In this document: positions 43,475-51,915 of the stretch, piece after piece
Numbering within the stretch: position 1 is the first letter of the stretch
Layout: every line of letters starts with the position of its first letter
Assembly (NCBI GenBank): GCA_964370715.1
Contig: CAYJKJ010000010.1
Location: 32,727-96,726, forward strand
Origin: CAYJAY01 sp964370715
GTDB taxonomy: Bacteria > Bacillota > Clostridia > Oscillospirales > Ruminococcaceae
Direction of reading: 5' to 3'
Length of the DNA stretch: 64,000 nt
Translations under genes and position numbers: made by a program
Notes under the pieces: model-generated
Seen by the model: the letters and a program-made list of their open reading frames with translations, nothing else
What the model was told of the DNA's origin: nothing
Database searches by the model: none

Positions 43475-44394
43475 ATCATGCCGTCCTTAACATCTTCCGG
43501 TATAACCTCGTTCATTGCGGCGATAGCTATTTCGATCTGTCCGTCGTCCGGCTCAAAAGCTGTTAATCTTTGAACCCCTTTTCCGGGGGCTGAGAGAATC
43601 TTTGAAGCAAGGTTGTCGTGTCGCCCTGCATATTTTATTATCTCATACGCAAACCCCATAACAAGCGGCAGCATGACTATTTTTATGCCGGCTCTAACAA
43701 ACGTGTTGCCCCACGGCACAAACGAAAACAGAATTATACTTATTAACACAACGATAAAGATAAAACTTGTTCCGCATCTTGGGTGAAATCTTGAATGTTT
43801 TCTAACGTTTTCAACCGTTAATTCCTCGCCGTGTTCATAGCAAGCTATCGTTTTATGTTCTGCTCCGTGGTATTCAAAAACTCGCCTTATATCTTTAATC
43901 CTTGTAACAGCATATAGATAACCGATAAATATTACGATCTTTAAAGCCCCTTCTATTACAGCCATAAAGTTTTCTATCGGCAAAAAATTCGCCAAAAGCC
44001 CTGTTATAAATGTTGGTAGAACGATAAAAAGAGCAATTGAAAGCGCCCCTCCCAAAACCGCCGCCAACATCATCAGCGCCTCATATCCTTTTTGTCCAAA
44101 CGTTTTTTCAAACCAAATTTCAAACTTCGTCTTGTCTTCTTCCGCATCTTCAAGCGATAGGTCGGCGGCTCGCATTAGATACTTATATCCCTCCATCAAG
44201 CTTTGGATCATCGCAACTGCGCCCCTTACAATCGGCACATTTTTAAACCTGTTGTGTTTTGTGTCAAAAACTTCTATATGGATTTCTTTGTTGGGTTTTC
44301 TAACCGCAAGGCTTGTTTTTTTCGGCCCTTTCATCATAATACCCTCGATTAGGGCTTGACCCCCAATCGAGGTCATAAACTTTTTGTCGCTCAT
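43471..44394 (-). CDS. DUF1385-family membrane protein
   Basis: A 307-aa protein of the DUF1385 family, which is usually found next to prmC and prfA/rpmE in Firmicutes. GGQALIEGIMMKGP begins the conserved N-terminus; ARIKDIRRVFEYHGAEHKTIACYEHGEELT and RFHPRCGTSFIF are the hallmark His/Cys segments, suggesting a metal site. Four to five helices. Function unknown. The start at 44394 follows AAAGGA; two upstream codons in frame are less likely. It follows the kinase gene by 14 bases. Confidence 0.9.
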   Translation of the reverse strand: MSDKKFMTSIGGQALIEGIMMKGPKKTSLAVRKPNKEIHIEVFDTKHNRFKNVPIVRGAVAMIQSLMEGYKYLMRAADLSLEDAEEDKTKFEIWFEKTFGQKGYEALMMLAAVLGGALSIALFIVLPTFITGLLANFLPIENFMAVIEGALKIVIFIGYLYAVTRIKDIRRVFEYHGAEHKTIACYEHGEELTVENVRKHSRFHPRCGTSFIFIVVLISIILFSFVPWGNTFVRAGIKIVMLPLVMGFAYEIIKYAGRHDNLASKILSAPGKGVQRLTAFEPDDGQIEIAIAAMNEVIPEDVKDGMI

Positions 44395-44408
44395 TAATTC
44401 TTTCCTTT

Positions 44409-45827
44409 TCACATTTTTTCGCTAATAGGTAGCTCGACTTTAACGGTTGTTCCCTTTCCATATTCGCTTTCGATGCTAAACTTTCCGTCGTGTGCCGAAA
44501 TAATCTCGTTAACAACAGCAAGGCCAATTCCGGAGCCTTTAACCGCATTGCTTCCTTTATAAAACTTCTCGGTAACCTTTTCAAGCTCTTCGGGCGGAAT
44601 TCCTTTTCCGTTGTCGGTAATTGTGATGGTAACCGTTTTTTCGCAAAGAACAGTTCTAACCTTAATTTGCCCGTTGCTTGGAGAATATTTAATCGAATTA
44701 TCAAGTATATTAACAAAAACCTGTTTCATTCGGTTAATATCAGCAAAAACTATAGCCGGTTGCCTTGTTTCGCTATATTCAATCGAAACGCCAAGATGTT
44801 TTGCTTGTTGGTCAACCGTTAAAACGGCGTCGGAAAGTTCCGCAATTATATCGATATAGTCTTTTTCAAACGTTAAGTTCCCGTTTTTAAGCCTTGAGAA
44901 ATCAAGAAGATCTTCAACCATAAGATAGAGCCTGTCGGTCTCTCTTGATATAATCTTCATTCCCTTTGTGTAGATCTCTCTATCCTCAAACCCAACCGAA
45001 AGAAGGGTTTCTGTCCAACCTTTAATCGAGGTTAGCGGGGTTCTGAGTTCATGCGAAACGGAAGAGATGAATTCGTTTTTAATCCTATCCGCTTCCGAAA
45101 GCCCAACCGCCATGTCGTTTATCTTGTCGCAAAGTATCCCAATTTCATCATCACGGTTTTTCTTGATACGAATATCAAAATCTCCGCCCGCTATTGTGCT
45201 TGCGGAAACGCCTATCTTTTTAATCGGGATAACGATCGAACGAATGAAAAATGCGCCCGAAAGTATACTGAAAAACAAAATCAACAATCCGCCCAAAACC
45301 AAAAGCTGTATGTTCGACATAAGCTCAGCATCAATAGTTTCAAGCGAACTTATAATCCTTATATAATAGATCTCGTTAGCAGGTTCCGACAAAGGCGCCG
45401 TGACCATCATGATATGTTCGTTGTTGTTGTTGTTTCCGATGTAGGTTGAAACTTCGTTTTGAAGGGTTATCTTGTCGATATATTCATCGTTTGCCGCAAA
45501 AAAACCGCTTGAGGAAGCGATTGTTTTTCCGCTATAGTTTAAAATGCAAAACTCGAATTTTTCTTTTTCGGAAAAATTTTCGACAAGATCAAATATATAT
45601 TGATATCTATCCGCATTGGAAGCTTGATTTCTCGTCGGAATAGCGTTTGTCGTTAGGCCAATTCGATATTCTATCGCTTGCTGCGCCGAGGTGTAGTAGT
45701 TTTCTCGCAAAGAATACGCTAAAAAAAAGATCGCAACAAAAAGCAGGACGATGATATAAAGCAGATTTCCCATCGCCCAACGCCAGGTTATTCCTCTAAA
45801 TTTTGAAGGTTTCTCGTTTCGTGTCAT
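44409..45827 (-). CDS. Sensor histidine kinase (HAMP, HisKA)
   Basis: A 472-aa membrane kinase. Helix 1 (about 19-39) and helix 2 (about 176-198) enclose an outer sensor of about 135 residues, with PAS/Cache-like patterns and no known ligand. A HAMP linker (about 198-250) precedes HisKA with phospho-acceptor His259 (SSVSHELRTP) and an ATPase domain with NILDNSIKYSP, ITDNGKGIPPEE and GSGIGLAVV. Cognate of the response regulator 12 bases upstream. The layout recalls WalK/ResE, but targets are unknown. Confidence 0.93.
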   Translation of the reverse strand: MTRNEKPSKFRGITWRWAMGNLLYIIVLLFVAIFFLAYSLRENYYTSAQQAIEYRIGLTTNAIPTRNQASNADRYQYIFDLVENFSEKEKFEFCILNYSGKTIASSSGFFAANDEYIDKITLQNEVSTYIGNNNNNEHIMMVTAPLSEPANEIYYIRIISSLETIDAELMSNIQLLVLGGLLILFFSILSGAFFIRSIVIPIKKIGVSASTIAGGDFDIRIKKNRDDEIGILCDKINDMAVGLSEADRIKNEFISSVSHELRTPLTSIKGWTETLLSVGFEDREIYTKGMKIISRETDRLYLMVEDLLDFSRLKNGNLTFEKDYIDIIAELSDAVLTVDQQAKHLGVSIEYSETRQPAIVFADINRMKQVFVNILDNSIKYSPSNGQIKVRTVLCEKTVTITITDNGKGIPPEELEKVTEKFYKGSNAVKGSGIGLAVVNEIISAHDGKFSIESEYGKGTTVKVELPISEKM

Positions 45828-45839
45828 ATTAAATCCGTC

Positions 45840-46538
45840 TTACGTGTTCCAGCGATATCCATATCCCCATATAGTCAATATGTTTGTAGGTTCCGAAGGA
45901 TTGTCTTCAATCTTCATTCTTAGCCGTCTTATGTTAACATCAACTATCTTGACATCGCCAAAATAATTTTTGCCCCAAACTGTTTGCAAAATCCTGTCTC
46001 GGTCGAGGGCTATTCCGGGGTTTTCCATAAACATCTCCATGATTTGGAACTCAACCTGTGTCAACTCCAGTTGTTCGCCTTTTTTTGTCACAATTCTTGA
46101 AGCTAGATCCAAAACAAAATCTCCGCTTATAACCTCTTTTAAACTGATGTTTGGCGAAACGTTTGCCGCCGAACATCTTCTATAGACCGCATCAATTCTA
46201 GCTATTAATTCCGCCGTGCTAAAAGGTTTTGTTATATAGTCATCCGCACCGATAGAAAGCCCGGCAATCTTGTCTTGTTCTTGAGCCTTGGAAGAAAGCA
46301 TGAGAATCCCTATCTTGTTGTCTTTTCTTCTGATAGTTTCGCAAAGAGTTAGCCCGTTTATTCCGGGCAGCATTATATCGAACAAAGCAACATCAAATTT
46401 TTGTTTGCTTTTGTTATATATCTCAACCGCACTTTCAGCAGAATCGGTTGCGACAACATCATAATCCGCAAGCTTTAAATTTAAAGTTAAAAGGTCTCTT
46501 ATAGATTGCTCATCTTCAACAACAAGAATTTTTTTCAT
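45840..46538 (-). CDS. OmpR/PhoB-family response regulator
   Basis: A 232-aa two-domain regulator. The receiver has the acidic pocket (VEDE), phospho-acceptor Asp54 (ALFDIMLPG) and the switch Lys in TKPF. The C-terminal winged helix (from about 135) includes LTQVEFQIMEMFMENPG and VNIRRLRMKIEDNP. The start at 46538 fits the family N-terminus MKKILVVEDE; an ATG four codons upstream is closer to the AAGGAAGG SD. First gene of the operon with the histidine kinase. Confidence 0.93.
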   Translation of the reverse strand: MKKILVVEDEQSIRDLLTLNLKLADYDVVATDSAESAVEIYNKSKQKFDVALFDIMLPGINGLTLCETIRRKDNKIGILMLSSKAQEQDKIAGLSIGADDYITKPFSTAELIARIDAVYRRCSAANVSPNISLKEVISGDFVLDLASRIVTKKGEQLELTQVEFQIMEMFMENPGIALDRDRILQTVWGKNYFGDVKIVDVNIRRLRMKIEDNPSEPTNILTIWGYGYRWNT

Positions 46539-46708
46539 AAATATAACCATGCCTTCCTTAAATCAATTTTGCGTGAGTTTACTCCACAATTTCTAAAGTG
46601 ACAATTTTGGGTGATACTATCCGAAATTAAAAACTATCTGCAATTTATAACTATTCTCTTTGTGCTTTACATCTCAAAACAAATCAAATATTTTATTTTG
46701 AAGCTTAA

Positions 46709-47983
46709 TTAGAAAAACGAAAAATAACTCTTTATATACACTGTGTCTTGTGCCGAACCATATGATTTTATGAAGTATCTATATGTTCCTTGGCTCGAAA
46801 GAATTTCAAAACCATTTTCGGCAAGATGTGTTGAATCTTCGCCAAGCCCCAAAACCTCTAGTTGCAACAATATATTCTGTTCGGGCGGCACCGCTCGGCT
46901 ATCGGTTATCATGATGCTTTTTGGGTTTTGTTCGTCTACCGTTACAACGGCATATTCAAGCCATTCGTTTGGAATAGTGAGATTAAAAGCGTATTCCCTT
47001 GAATAGTAGGAAGCGGCTGCATATTCTATCTCTCCGCTGTCTACCGAATACCAATATGTTAAAAGATCTCCTGCAGTTGCAAAGGGTTTCGCTTCCGACG
47101 GAATAAATGTAACGCCGTTTGGCGCAAACGTTGTTGTTTTTGCTGCGCTGTTGTTTCTTAACGCTATCTCGGAAATATCATATTCGTTGCTATAGTCGGC
47201 TCTTATGAAATCCCCATTTCTAATCATAAAAACTTCGGTTGTTTGCATCTCGTCTTGAACCGTTTGATCAACAAACACTGCCGGTGTTCCGTCTCCTTGC
47301 GTTCCATAAACCATGCTTGAATTTCCAAGCGTTCCTTTAAGAGATTGTTCCCCAACCGTTTGGAACTTTCCGTCTTGAAAGTCTACTATATAAATCCTTG
47401 CTATATCGGGAACAACGGGTTCGGCGATATAACAAAACTCGGTGAAACCATCCTGGTTAAGATCGGTGACCAATATATCGGAACACCTTTCCTCGAACCC
47501 TATGTTAATAACCCCATCTATGAAATTATAGATAGAAACTTTTCTTTCATTTAAGCTTTTAGATTCCCATTCAACCAAAATATAGCTGTGTTGCGCTGCT
47601 TTAAGCGTTGTTGTGTATAACGACACTACATCTGTTCCCGCTCCCTCAATCTCGCTTTCAACGCTCCATTCCCCATTTTCGTTTTGAGAAAGAACCGCAA
47701 TTCTAGTCATGAGACCGGTAGCCGGAATCGAGAAAAAAGCCACAGCTTCGAGCTTTCCGTCCCCCGTAAGGTCGATAAACTGGATAGGCGCTTTAACCGA
47801 ACCGGAGGTCGGATATTTTAACACAACCTTTTCGGTCGTTATGTTTGATAATTCTTTCATGATGGCGTTTTGGTCTGCCGTGAGAGATGGTGCTTTTAGC
47901 ATATCCTCTATAAGAACGGTTGAACAACCGCTCATAACAAAACAAAAAAAGGCAACCGCAATCGCAAAAAACTTCTTTCGCAA
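46709..47983 (-). CDS. Lipoprotein with calcium-loop-like repeats, unknown function
   Basis: A 424-aa lipoprotein. A signal peptide ends in the lipobox VMSGC. Two segments, DLTGDGKLEA and DLNQDGFTEF, look like the Ca-binding loops of FG-GAP/VCBS repeats, so residues about 60-280 may form a partial beta-propeller. No enzyme motif is seen. It starts at TTG: GGAGG is eight bases upstream, and the in-frame ATG five codons earlier would place the SD inside the gene. It has its own TTGACT-N17-TATAAT promoter. Confidence 0.78.
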   Translation of the reverse strand: MRKKFFAIAVAFFCFVMSGCSTVLIEDMLKAPSLTADQNAIMKELSNITTEKVVLKYPTSGSVKAPIQFIDLTGDGKLEAVAFFSIPATGLMTRIAVLSQNENGEWSVESEIEGAGTDVVSLYTTTLKAAQHSYILVEWESKSLNERKVSIYNFIDGVINIGFEERCSDILVTDLNQDGFTEFCYIAEPVVPDIARIYIVDFQDGKFQTVGEQSLKGTLGNSSMVYGTQGDGTPAVFVDQTVQDEMQTTEVFMIRNGDFIRADYSNEYDISEIALRNNSAAKTTTFAPNGVTFIPSEAKPFATAGDLLTYWYSVDSGEIEYAAASYYSREYAFNLTIPNEWLEYAVVTVDEQNPKSIMITDSRAVPPEQNILLQLEVLGLGEDSTHLAENGFEILSSQGTYRYFIKSYGSAQDTVYIKSYFSFF

Positions 47984-48006
47984 ATTCGACACCTCCAATA
48001 AACCTT

Positions 48007-48035
48007 ATTATAATATAATTACCTTTTACAGTCAA
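48007..48035 (-). promoter_or_regulatory. Promoter of the 424-aa lipoprotein gene
   Basis: TTGACT, 17-bp spacer, TATAAT on the minus strand, 24 bases upstream of the TTG start. Confidence 0.78.
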
Positions 48036-48049
48036 ATATTATTTGAAAT

Positions 48050-48087
48050 CGCCGTATGGGATAAATTTTCCCACACGACGTTTTTTT
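48050..48087. terminator. Hairpin between the two lipoprotein genes
   Basis: CGCCGTATGGG pairs with CCCACACGACG through two wobbles, with T7 on the plus-strand side only. It follows the stop of the 153-aa lipoprotein gene on the minus strand, where it lacks a U-tract. Confidence 0.5.
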
Positions 48088-48094
48088 GTTCTAT

Positions 48095-48556
48095 TTAAAA
48101 TTCAACACTATCGGTCGTTATCCTGTAAAAGTTGTTATTTCCTTCTTGGTATATTTCAAACACACCCGTCATCTTTATAATTGACCCTTGGCTTGGGAGT
48201 TCGATATCTTTGTCTGTGCAGACAAATTCCAGACCTTGAGGGCAACATCCTGTCGCATCGTTTATAATAACGAAATAGTATGTCGTAGCAAGCTCGGCAT
48301 AATAGTCCCAATAAAACTCGCCTTCAAGCGTTATCGTTTGCCCTTCATAATCCGTTGGATTGGTCATCATGTCATAGACCTTTGAATACACCATGGTGCT
48401 ACTCATTGCGGTAAGGTCGATATCTACCCCCGCTGTTGTTTCAAGCTGGCTTGTCGTTTCGCCACAGCTTGAAAGCAAAAACATAAAACAAACCACCAAC
48501 ACCAATGTTATAGTTTTTCGAAATACACTTTGTATATTAATTGAATTTATATACAT
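48095..48556 (-). CDS. Small lipoprotein, possibly OB-fold, after the zinc operon
   Basis: A 153-aa lipoprotein with a signal peptide ending in LLSSC. The mature part has the pattern GQTITLEGEFYWD, a DATGCCPQGLEF segment with a Cys pair, and IIKMTGVFEIYQEG, which looks like a small beta-barrel of OB type. It lies 100 bases downstream of znuB on the same strand, so it may belong to the zinc operon and could bind or hand over metal; this is inference from place and the CC pair. The start is uncertain: two ATGs are in frame. Confidence 0.7.
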   Translation of the reverse strand: MYINSINIQSVFRKTITLVLVVCFMFLLSSCGETTSQLETTAGVDIDLTAMSSTMVYSKVYDMMTNPTDYEGQTITLEGEFYWDYYAELATTYYFVIINDATGCCPQGLEFVCTDKDIELPSQGSIIKMTGVFEIYQEGNNNFYRITTDSVEF

Positions 48557-48655
48557 CCTTTTAAACCATCTTCCTTTCAAACACAAACCAACGTCAGACC
48601 CAACTTGATAACCGTTAGATTTCGCCGGGGGTTAATTTTTCTTGTTTGTTCAAAA

Positions 48656-49501
48656 CTACCGTTTCAATATCTTTGACATCAAAACCGATAGCGCAAAGAC
48701 TGTTATATTTGCGGTCACTATAGTTGAACCTACGGGGGTTCCATAAATTATCGAAACCAAAATTCCGACAACGGCACAGACAACCGATATAACCGAAGAC
48801 GACAGAATAACCGCTTTAAAACTGCCGAAAATTCGCATAGAGGACAACGCCGGAAACACCACAAGAGCCGATATCAAAAGCGAACCTACAAGGTTCATCG
48901 CTATAACTATAACGGCGGCAACGGTGACCGCAAGAATTAGATTATATCGCTTAACTTTAAGCCCGGTTGCTCTTGCAAAACTTTCGTCGAACGTTATCGA
49001 AAATATCTTGTTGTAGTATAAAACAAAGATAACTATAACAAACACCGACAGCCCAAGGCTAACCAACACATCAGCCGAAGTCAACGTCAAAATTGAGGTC
49101 GAGCCGAAAAGCGTTGTGCAAACATCCCCTGCAAGGTTGGTCGACACAGGGAATATATTTAAAAGAAGATATCCAACAGCAAGCGAACCTACCGACATCA
49201 TCGCAATTGCGGCGTCTCCGTTTATCTTGGTGTTTTGTCCTATCTGTAAAAGAAGAATTGCGCAAAGAGCGGTTATCGGGAAAACCAAAAAATTTTGGTT
49301 GCTAACCTTTAAAATCGAAGCGATAGCAATTGCACCAAACGCAATGTGCGAAAGCCCGTCTCCAATATAGGAAAATCGTTTTAAAACAAGCGTTGCGCCA
49401 AGAAGCGACGAGCAAAGCGCAATAAGAACCCCAACGATAAACGCATACACAACAAAATCATAGGAAAAATAAAGAACCAGCGAATTAATTATTTCGTTCA
49501 T
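48656..49501 (-). CDS. znuB: Zinc ABC transporter permease
   Basis: A 281-aa membrane permease of the ABC-3 (ZnuB/MntB) family, eight helices. GATLVLKRFSYIGDGLSHIAFG near the N-terminus and the central LKVKRYNLILAVTVAAVIVIAMNLVGSLL region match. It works with ZnuC and ZnuA. The ATG overlaps the znuC stop by four bases. Zinc, rather than manganese, is inferred from the Fur-type regulator and the His-rich binding protein. Confidence 0.92.
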   Translation of the reverse strand: MNEIINSLVLYFSYDFVVYAFIVGVLIALCSSLLGATLVLKRFSYIGDGLSHIAFGAIAIASILKVSNQNFLVFPITALCAILLLQIGQNTKINGDAAIAMMSVGSLAVGYLLLNIFPVSTNLAGDVCTTLFGSTSILTLTSADVLVSLGLSVFVIVIFVLYYNKIFSITFDESFARATGLKVKRYNLILAVTVAAVIVIAMNLVGSLLISALVVFPALSSMRIFGSFKAVILSSSVISVVCAVVGILVSIIYGTPVGSTIVTANITVFALSVLMSKILKR

Positions 49502-50178
49502 CGTTTAAGCTCCCTATCTTCAATATATTGTTGTTTTGTCACAAGAGTTGCTGTTTCGTCAAGAGTTAAAATCAGATTAGCATACTGCAACGCATTTTCA
49601 AGCTCATGGGTTATCATTATAACGGTTATTCCCTCGCTGTTTAGCTTTTGAATGATGTTATAAAGTTCTTTTCCGGTTTCGGTGTCAAGCCCTGCTAGCG
49701 GTTCATCCAAAAGGATAACCTTGTTTGTTGCGCAAAGCGCACGAGCTAGCAAAACTCGTTGTTGTTGCCCTCCCGAAAGTTTGCTGTAGCTTTTGTTTTT
49801 CAGATGTAAAATCCCGACTTTTTCAAGCATCGCATCGGTTTTTTGTTTTTCCTCTTTTGTATAGAAAAATCGTTTTCCATGTTTGTTGATGTTGCCCGAC
49901 AAAGCAACCTCCAAAACCGAGGCAGGAAAATCCTTTTGAATAATCGTTTGCTGCGGAAGATACCCAATGTCGGTGGTGTTGATACCTTCCATCAACACAT
50001 ACTCCCCCGAAATGGGGGGAATAAGCCCTAGTATCGTTTTCATAAACGTTGTTTTGCCCGCTCCGTTTTTTCCAACAACACAGAGATAGTCCCCGGAATT
50101 TATCTCGAGGTTAATGTCCTTTTGGACTATATTACCCTCATATCCAACCGATAGATTTTTGCATGATAAAAGTTTCAT
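49498..50178 (-). CDS. znuC: Zinc ABC transporter ATP-binding protein
   Basis: A 226-aa ABC ATPase. Walker A is GKNGAGKTT, the Q-loop YLPQQ, the signature LSGGQQQR, Walker B VILLDEPLAGLD and the switch His in MITHE. ATP hydrolysis drives metal import through ZnuB. It begins 12 bases after znuA and overlaps znuB. Confidence 0.93.
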   Translation of the reverse strand: MKLLSCKNLSVGYEGNIVQKDINLEINSGDYLCVVGKNGAGKTTFMKTILGLIPPISGEYVLMEGINTTDIGYLPQQTIIQKDFPASVLEVALSGNINKHGKRFFYTKEEKQKTDAMLEKVGILHLKNKSYSKLSGGQQQRVLLARALCATNKVILLDEPLAGLDTETGKELYNIIQKLNSEGITVIMITHELENALQYANLILTLDETATLVTKQQYIEDRELKR

Positions 50179-50189
50179 CTATTAATTCC

Positions 50190-51395
50190 CTAGCTTAAAG
50201 CTACCTTTAATATTTCTAAATTCTGTTCCATAATCGATAGATACGTTGCTCCGGCTTGAATTTCGTCGGCATCGGTAGACTGCATAGAATCCAGCATGAT
50301 AACATCGGCTATTTTGCCGCTCGTTGAGATAACGGTGTCGGCTATCTGCGACGACGCCCCGTCGATAATCAAAACGTTTTGTATATCGAGTTCCGAAACC
50401 TTGCCTGCAAGAAACGCTATCGTCTCAAAGCTTGCTTCAGCATCGGCAGAGCAACCCGAGAACGCCGCATAGTATGAAAGGTCATAGTCTTCAACCATAT
50501 ATCTAAACGGGAATCTATCCGCAAAAACCAACGTGTTTCGGTTGGCGTTATCGACCGCTTGTTGATATTCATCATCAAGTTTTTCAAGCTGTTCTATATA
50601 TGCCGCTGCGTTGGTCGAAAAGTTATCTGCATTTTCTGCATCTAATTTTGAAAGTTCGCTCGTTAGTATCTCGACAGCTTCAGCAGCGTTATCAAGCGAA
50701 AGCCATATATGTTCGTCAATATGTCCGCCTTCGGTTGTCTCAACATGATGGTCATGGTCGTGGGTTTCTTCGTCATGGTCGTGCGCATCTTCGTCGTGGT
50801 CGTGCGCATCTTCGTCGTGGTCGTGCGCTTCTTCGTCATGGTCGTGCGCTTCTTCATCATGGTCGTGCGCTTCTTCATCATGATCATGTGTTTCTTCGTC
50901 ATGGTCGTGCGCATCTTCGTCATGGTCGTGGTCGTGGTCATGATCGTGATCGTTTTGCATACCCTCTACATATTCTTCGATATAAACATCGTCCCCCAAG
51001 CTTTCGACAAGTTTAATCGCTTTCATATCTTGATTAATAGCTTGGCTTAAAACATCATGCACCCAGCCGTCCGACTCACCGCCAATATAAACAAATAAAT
51101 CCGATGTAGAGATTTCGGCTATATCTTGTGTCGTAGCCTGAAAACTGTGTATGTCAACCCCATTATCAATCAAAAGCGAAAGTTCGATATTTTCGCCATT
51201 TTCTCCTATTATCTCTCTTGCCCAGTCATAGATAGGAAATGTCGTTGCAACAACTTTGATTTTGTCGGTCGCTTGTTGAGACTCGCTTTGTTGCTGGTCA
51301 TTCGCTGTTTGAATGTTAGTTTGTGCGCAAGCGCTAAGCACGATAGACAGCGCAACAACCAACGCTATTGCTATTTTTTTGAATCTTTTTTTCAT
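50190..51395 (-). CDS. znuA: Zinc-binding lipoprotein with His/Asp-rich loop
   Basis: A 401-aa substrate-binding lipoprotein of the cluster A-I (ZnuA) family. The signal peptide ends in LSAC (Cys23). VVATTFPIYDWAREI and the IHSFQ segment give the first metal ligands; GHIDEHIWLS the second. Between them (about 147-217) a loop repeats units like EEAHDHD about nine times, encoded by near-identical 21-bp repeats at about 50745-50955: a very long zinc-gathering loop. GGGGAGAGGG precedes the ATG at 51395; the frame is open upstream into zur, but no other SD exists. It is 28 bases from zur. Confidence 0.94.
   Translation of the reverse strand: MKKRFKKIAIALVVALSIVLSACAQTNIQTANDQQQSESQQATDKIKVVATTFPIYDWAREIIGENGENIELSLLIDNGVDIHSFQATTQDIAEISTSDLFVYIGGESDGWVHDVLSQAINQDMKAIKLVESLGDDVYIEEYVEGMQNDHDHDHDHDHDEDAHDHDEETHDHDEEAHDHDEEAHDHDEEAHDHDEDAHDHDEDAHDHDEETHDHDHHVETTEGGHIDEHIWLSLDNAAEAVEILTSELSKLDAENADNFSTNAAAYIEQLEKLDDEYQQAVDNANRNTLVFADRFPFRYMVEDYDLSYYAAFSGCSADAEASFETIAFLAGKVSELDIQNVLIIDGASSQIADTVISTSGKIADVIMLDSMQSTDADEIQAGATYLSIMEQNLEILKVALS
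50745..50955 (-). repeat. 21-bp tandem repeats encoding the ZnuA His/Asp loop
   Basis: About nine near-identical 21-bp units encode seven-residue repeats (HDHDEEA and variants). Such an array is prone to change in copy number. Confidence 0.8.
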
Positions 51396-51423
51396 TTTCC
51401 CTCTCCCCTTTACACAATATATT

Positions 51424-51825
51424 TTAAGCATTAATTTGCGAACAGTTTTCACATATTCCATAGATAGAGGCTTTTTGTTTGTCAACAAAAAAACCAAAGC
51501 TTTCCAAAGCCATCCCCGATATCATCTCGGAAATATGCTTGTTAAGATGGTGTGTCGTGCTGCATTTTTCGCATATAAGATGGATAACCCCGTTGCAATG
51601 CTCGGGATCAACATATCTATAGAACTGTTCGGTCGAACTATCGTTTGCAACACGGCACAAAAGCCCTTCGCTCTCCATCATCGCAACATTTCGATATATT
51701 GCGCTTTTGCTTATCCCCTCGTTATCGAGAAGCTTTTCAAGCTGTTTAACGGAATATGAATTATGATAATTGCTTTTAAAAAAAGATATAAGAACTTTTC
51801 GTTGTTCGGTTGAATAACGATTAAT
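51424..51825 (-). CDS. zur: Fur-family regulator, probably Zur
   Basis: A 133-aa metalloregulator. The winged helix (SVKQLEKLLDNEGISKSAIYRNVAMMESEGLL) is Fur-type, the metal region has HLICEKC and the C-terminal CENC pair, the structural zinc site of Fur proteins. Being first in an operon with znuACB, it is most likely the zinc sensor. The start is unusual: GAGGTGG is followed five bases later by ATT at 51825, giving MNRYSTEQRKVL, a typical Fur N-terminus. ATGs at 51882 and 51870 lie before or at the transcription start, inside the operator, and have no SD. Confidence 0.88.
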   Translation of the reverse strand: MNRYSTEQRKVLISFFKSNYHNSYSVKQLEKLLDNEGISKSAIYRNVAMMESEGLLCRVANDSSTEQFYRYVDPEHCNGVIHLICEKCSTTHHLNKHISEMISGMALESFGFFVDKQKASIYGICENCSQINA

Positions 51826-51845
51826 TTTACCCACCTCTTTAAACA

Positions 51846-51890
51846 AAAATATAATGAATTTGCAATTCATTCGCAAATTCATTATATTTT
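51846..51890. promoter_or_regulatory. Perfect long palindrome over the zur promoter (Zur box candidate)
   Basis: AAAATATAATGAATTTGC (18 bp) and its exact complement flank a 9-bp spacer. It covers the -10 box and the transcription start of the zur-znuACB operon. The AATGAATTTGC half-sites are AT-rich like Fur-family boxes but do not match the Bacillus Zur consensus I know. Confidence 0.8.
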
Positions 51891-51909
51891 ATACTATTAA
51901 CTTTGTCAA
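51881..51909 (-). promoter_or_regulatory. Promoter of the zinc operon
   Basis: Perfect TTGACA and TATAAT with a 17-bp spacer on the minus strand; the -10 lies inside the palindrome, so full repression is expected when the site is occupied. Confidence 0.88.
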
Positions 51910-51915
51910 TATTTT

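Noticed and set aside
50600..51016. Plus-strand ORF rich in Arg, Gly and His opposite znuA
   Set aside because: It mirrors the 21-bp His/Asp repeats on the coding strand and has no start signal.
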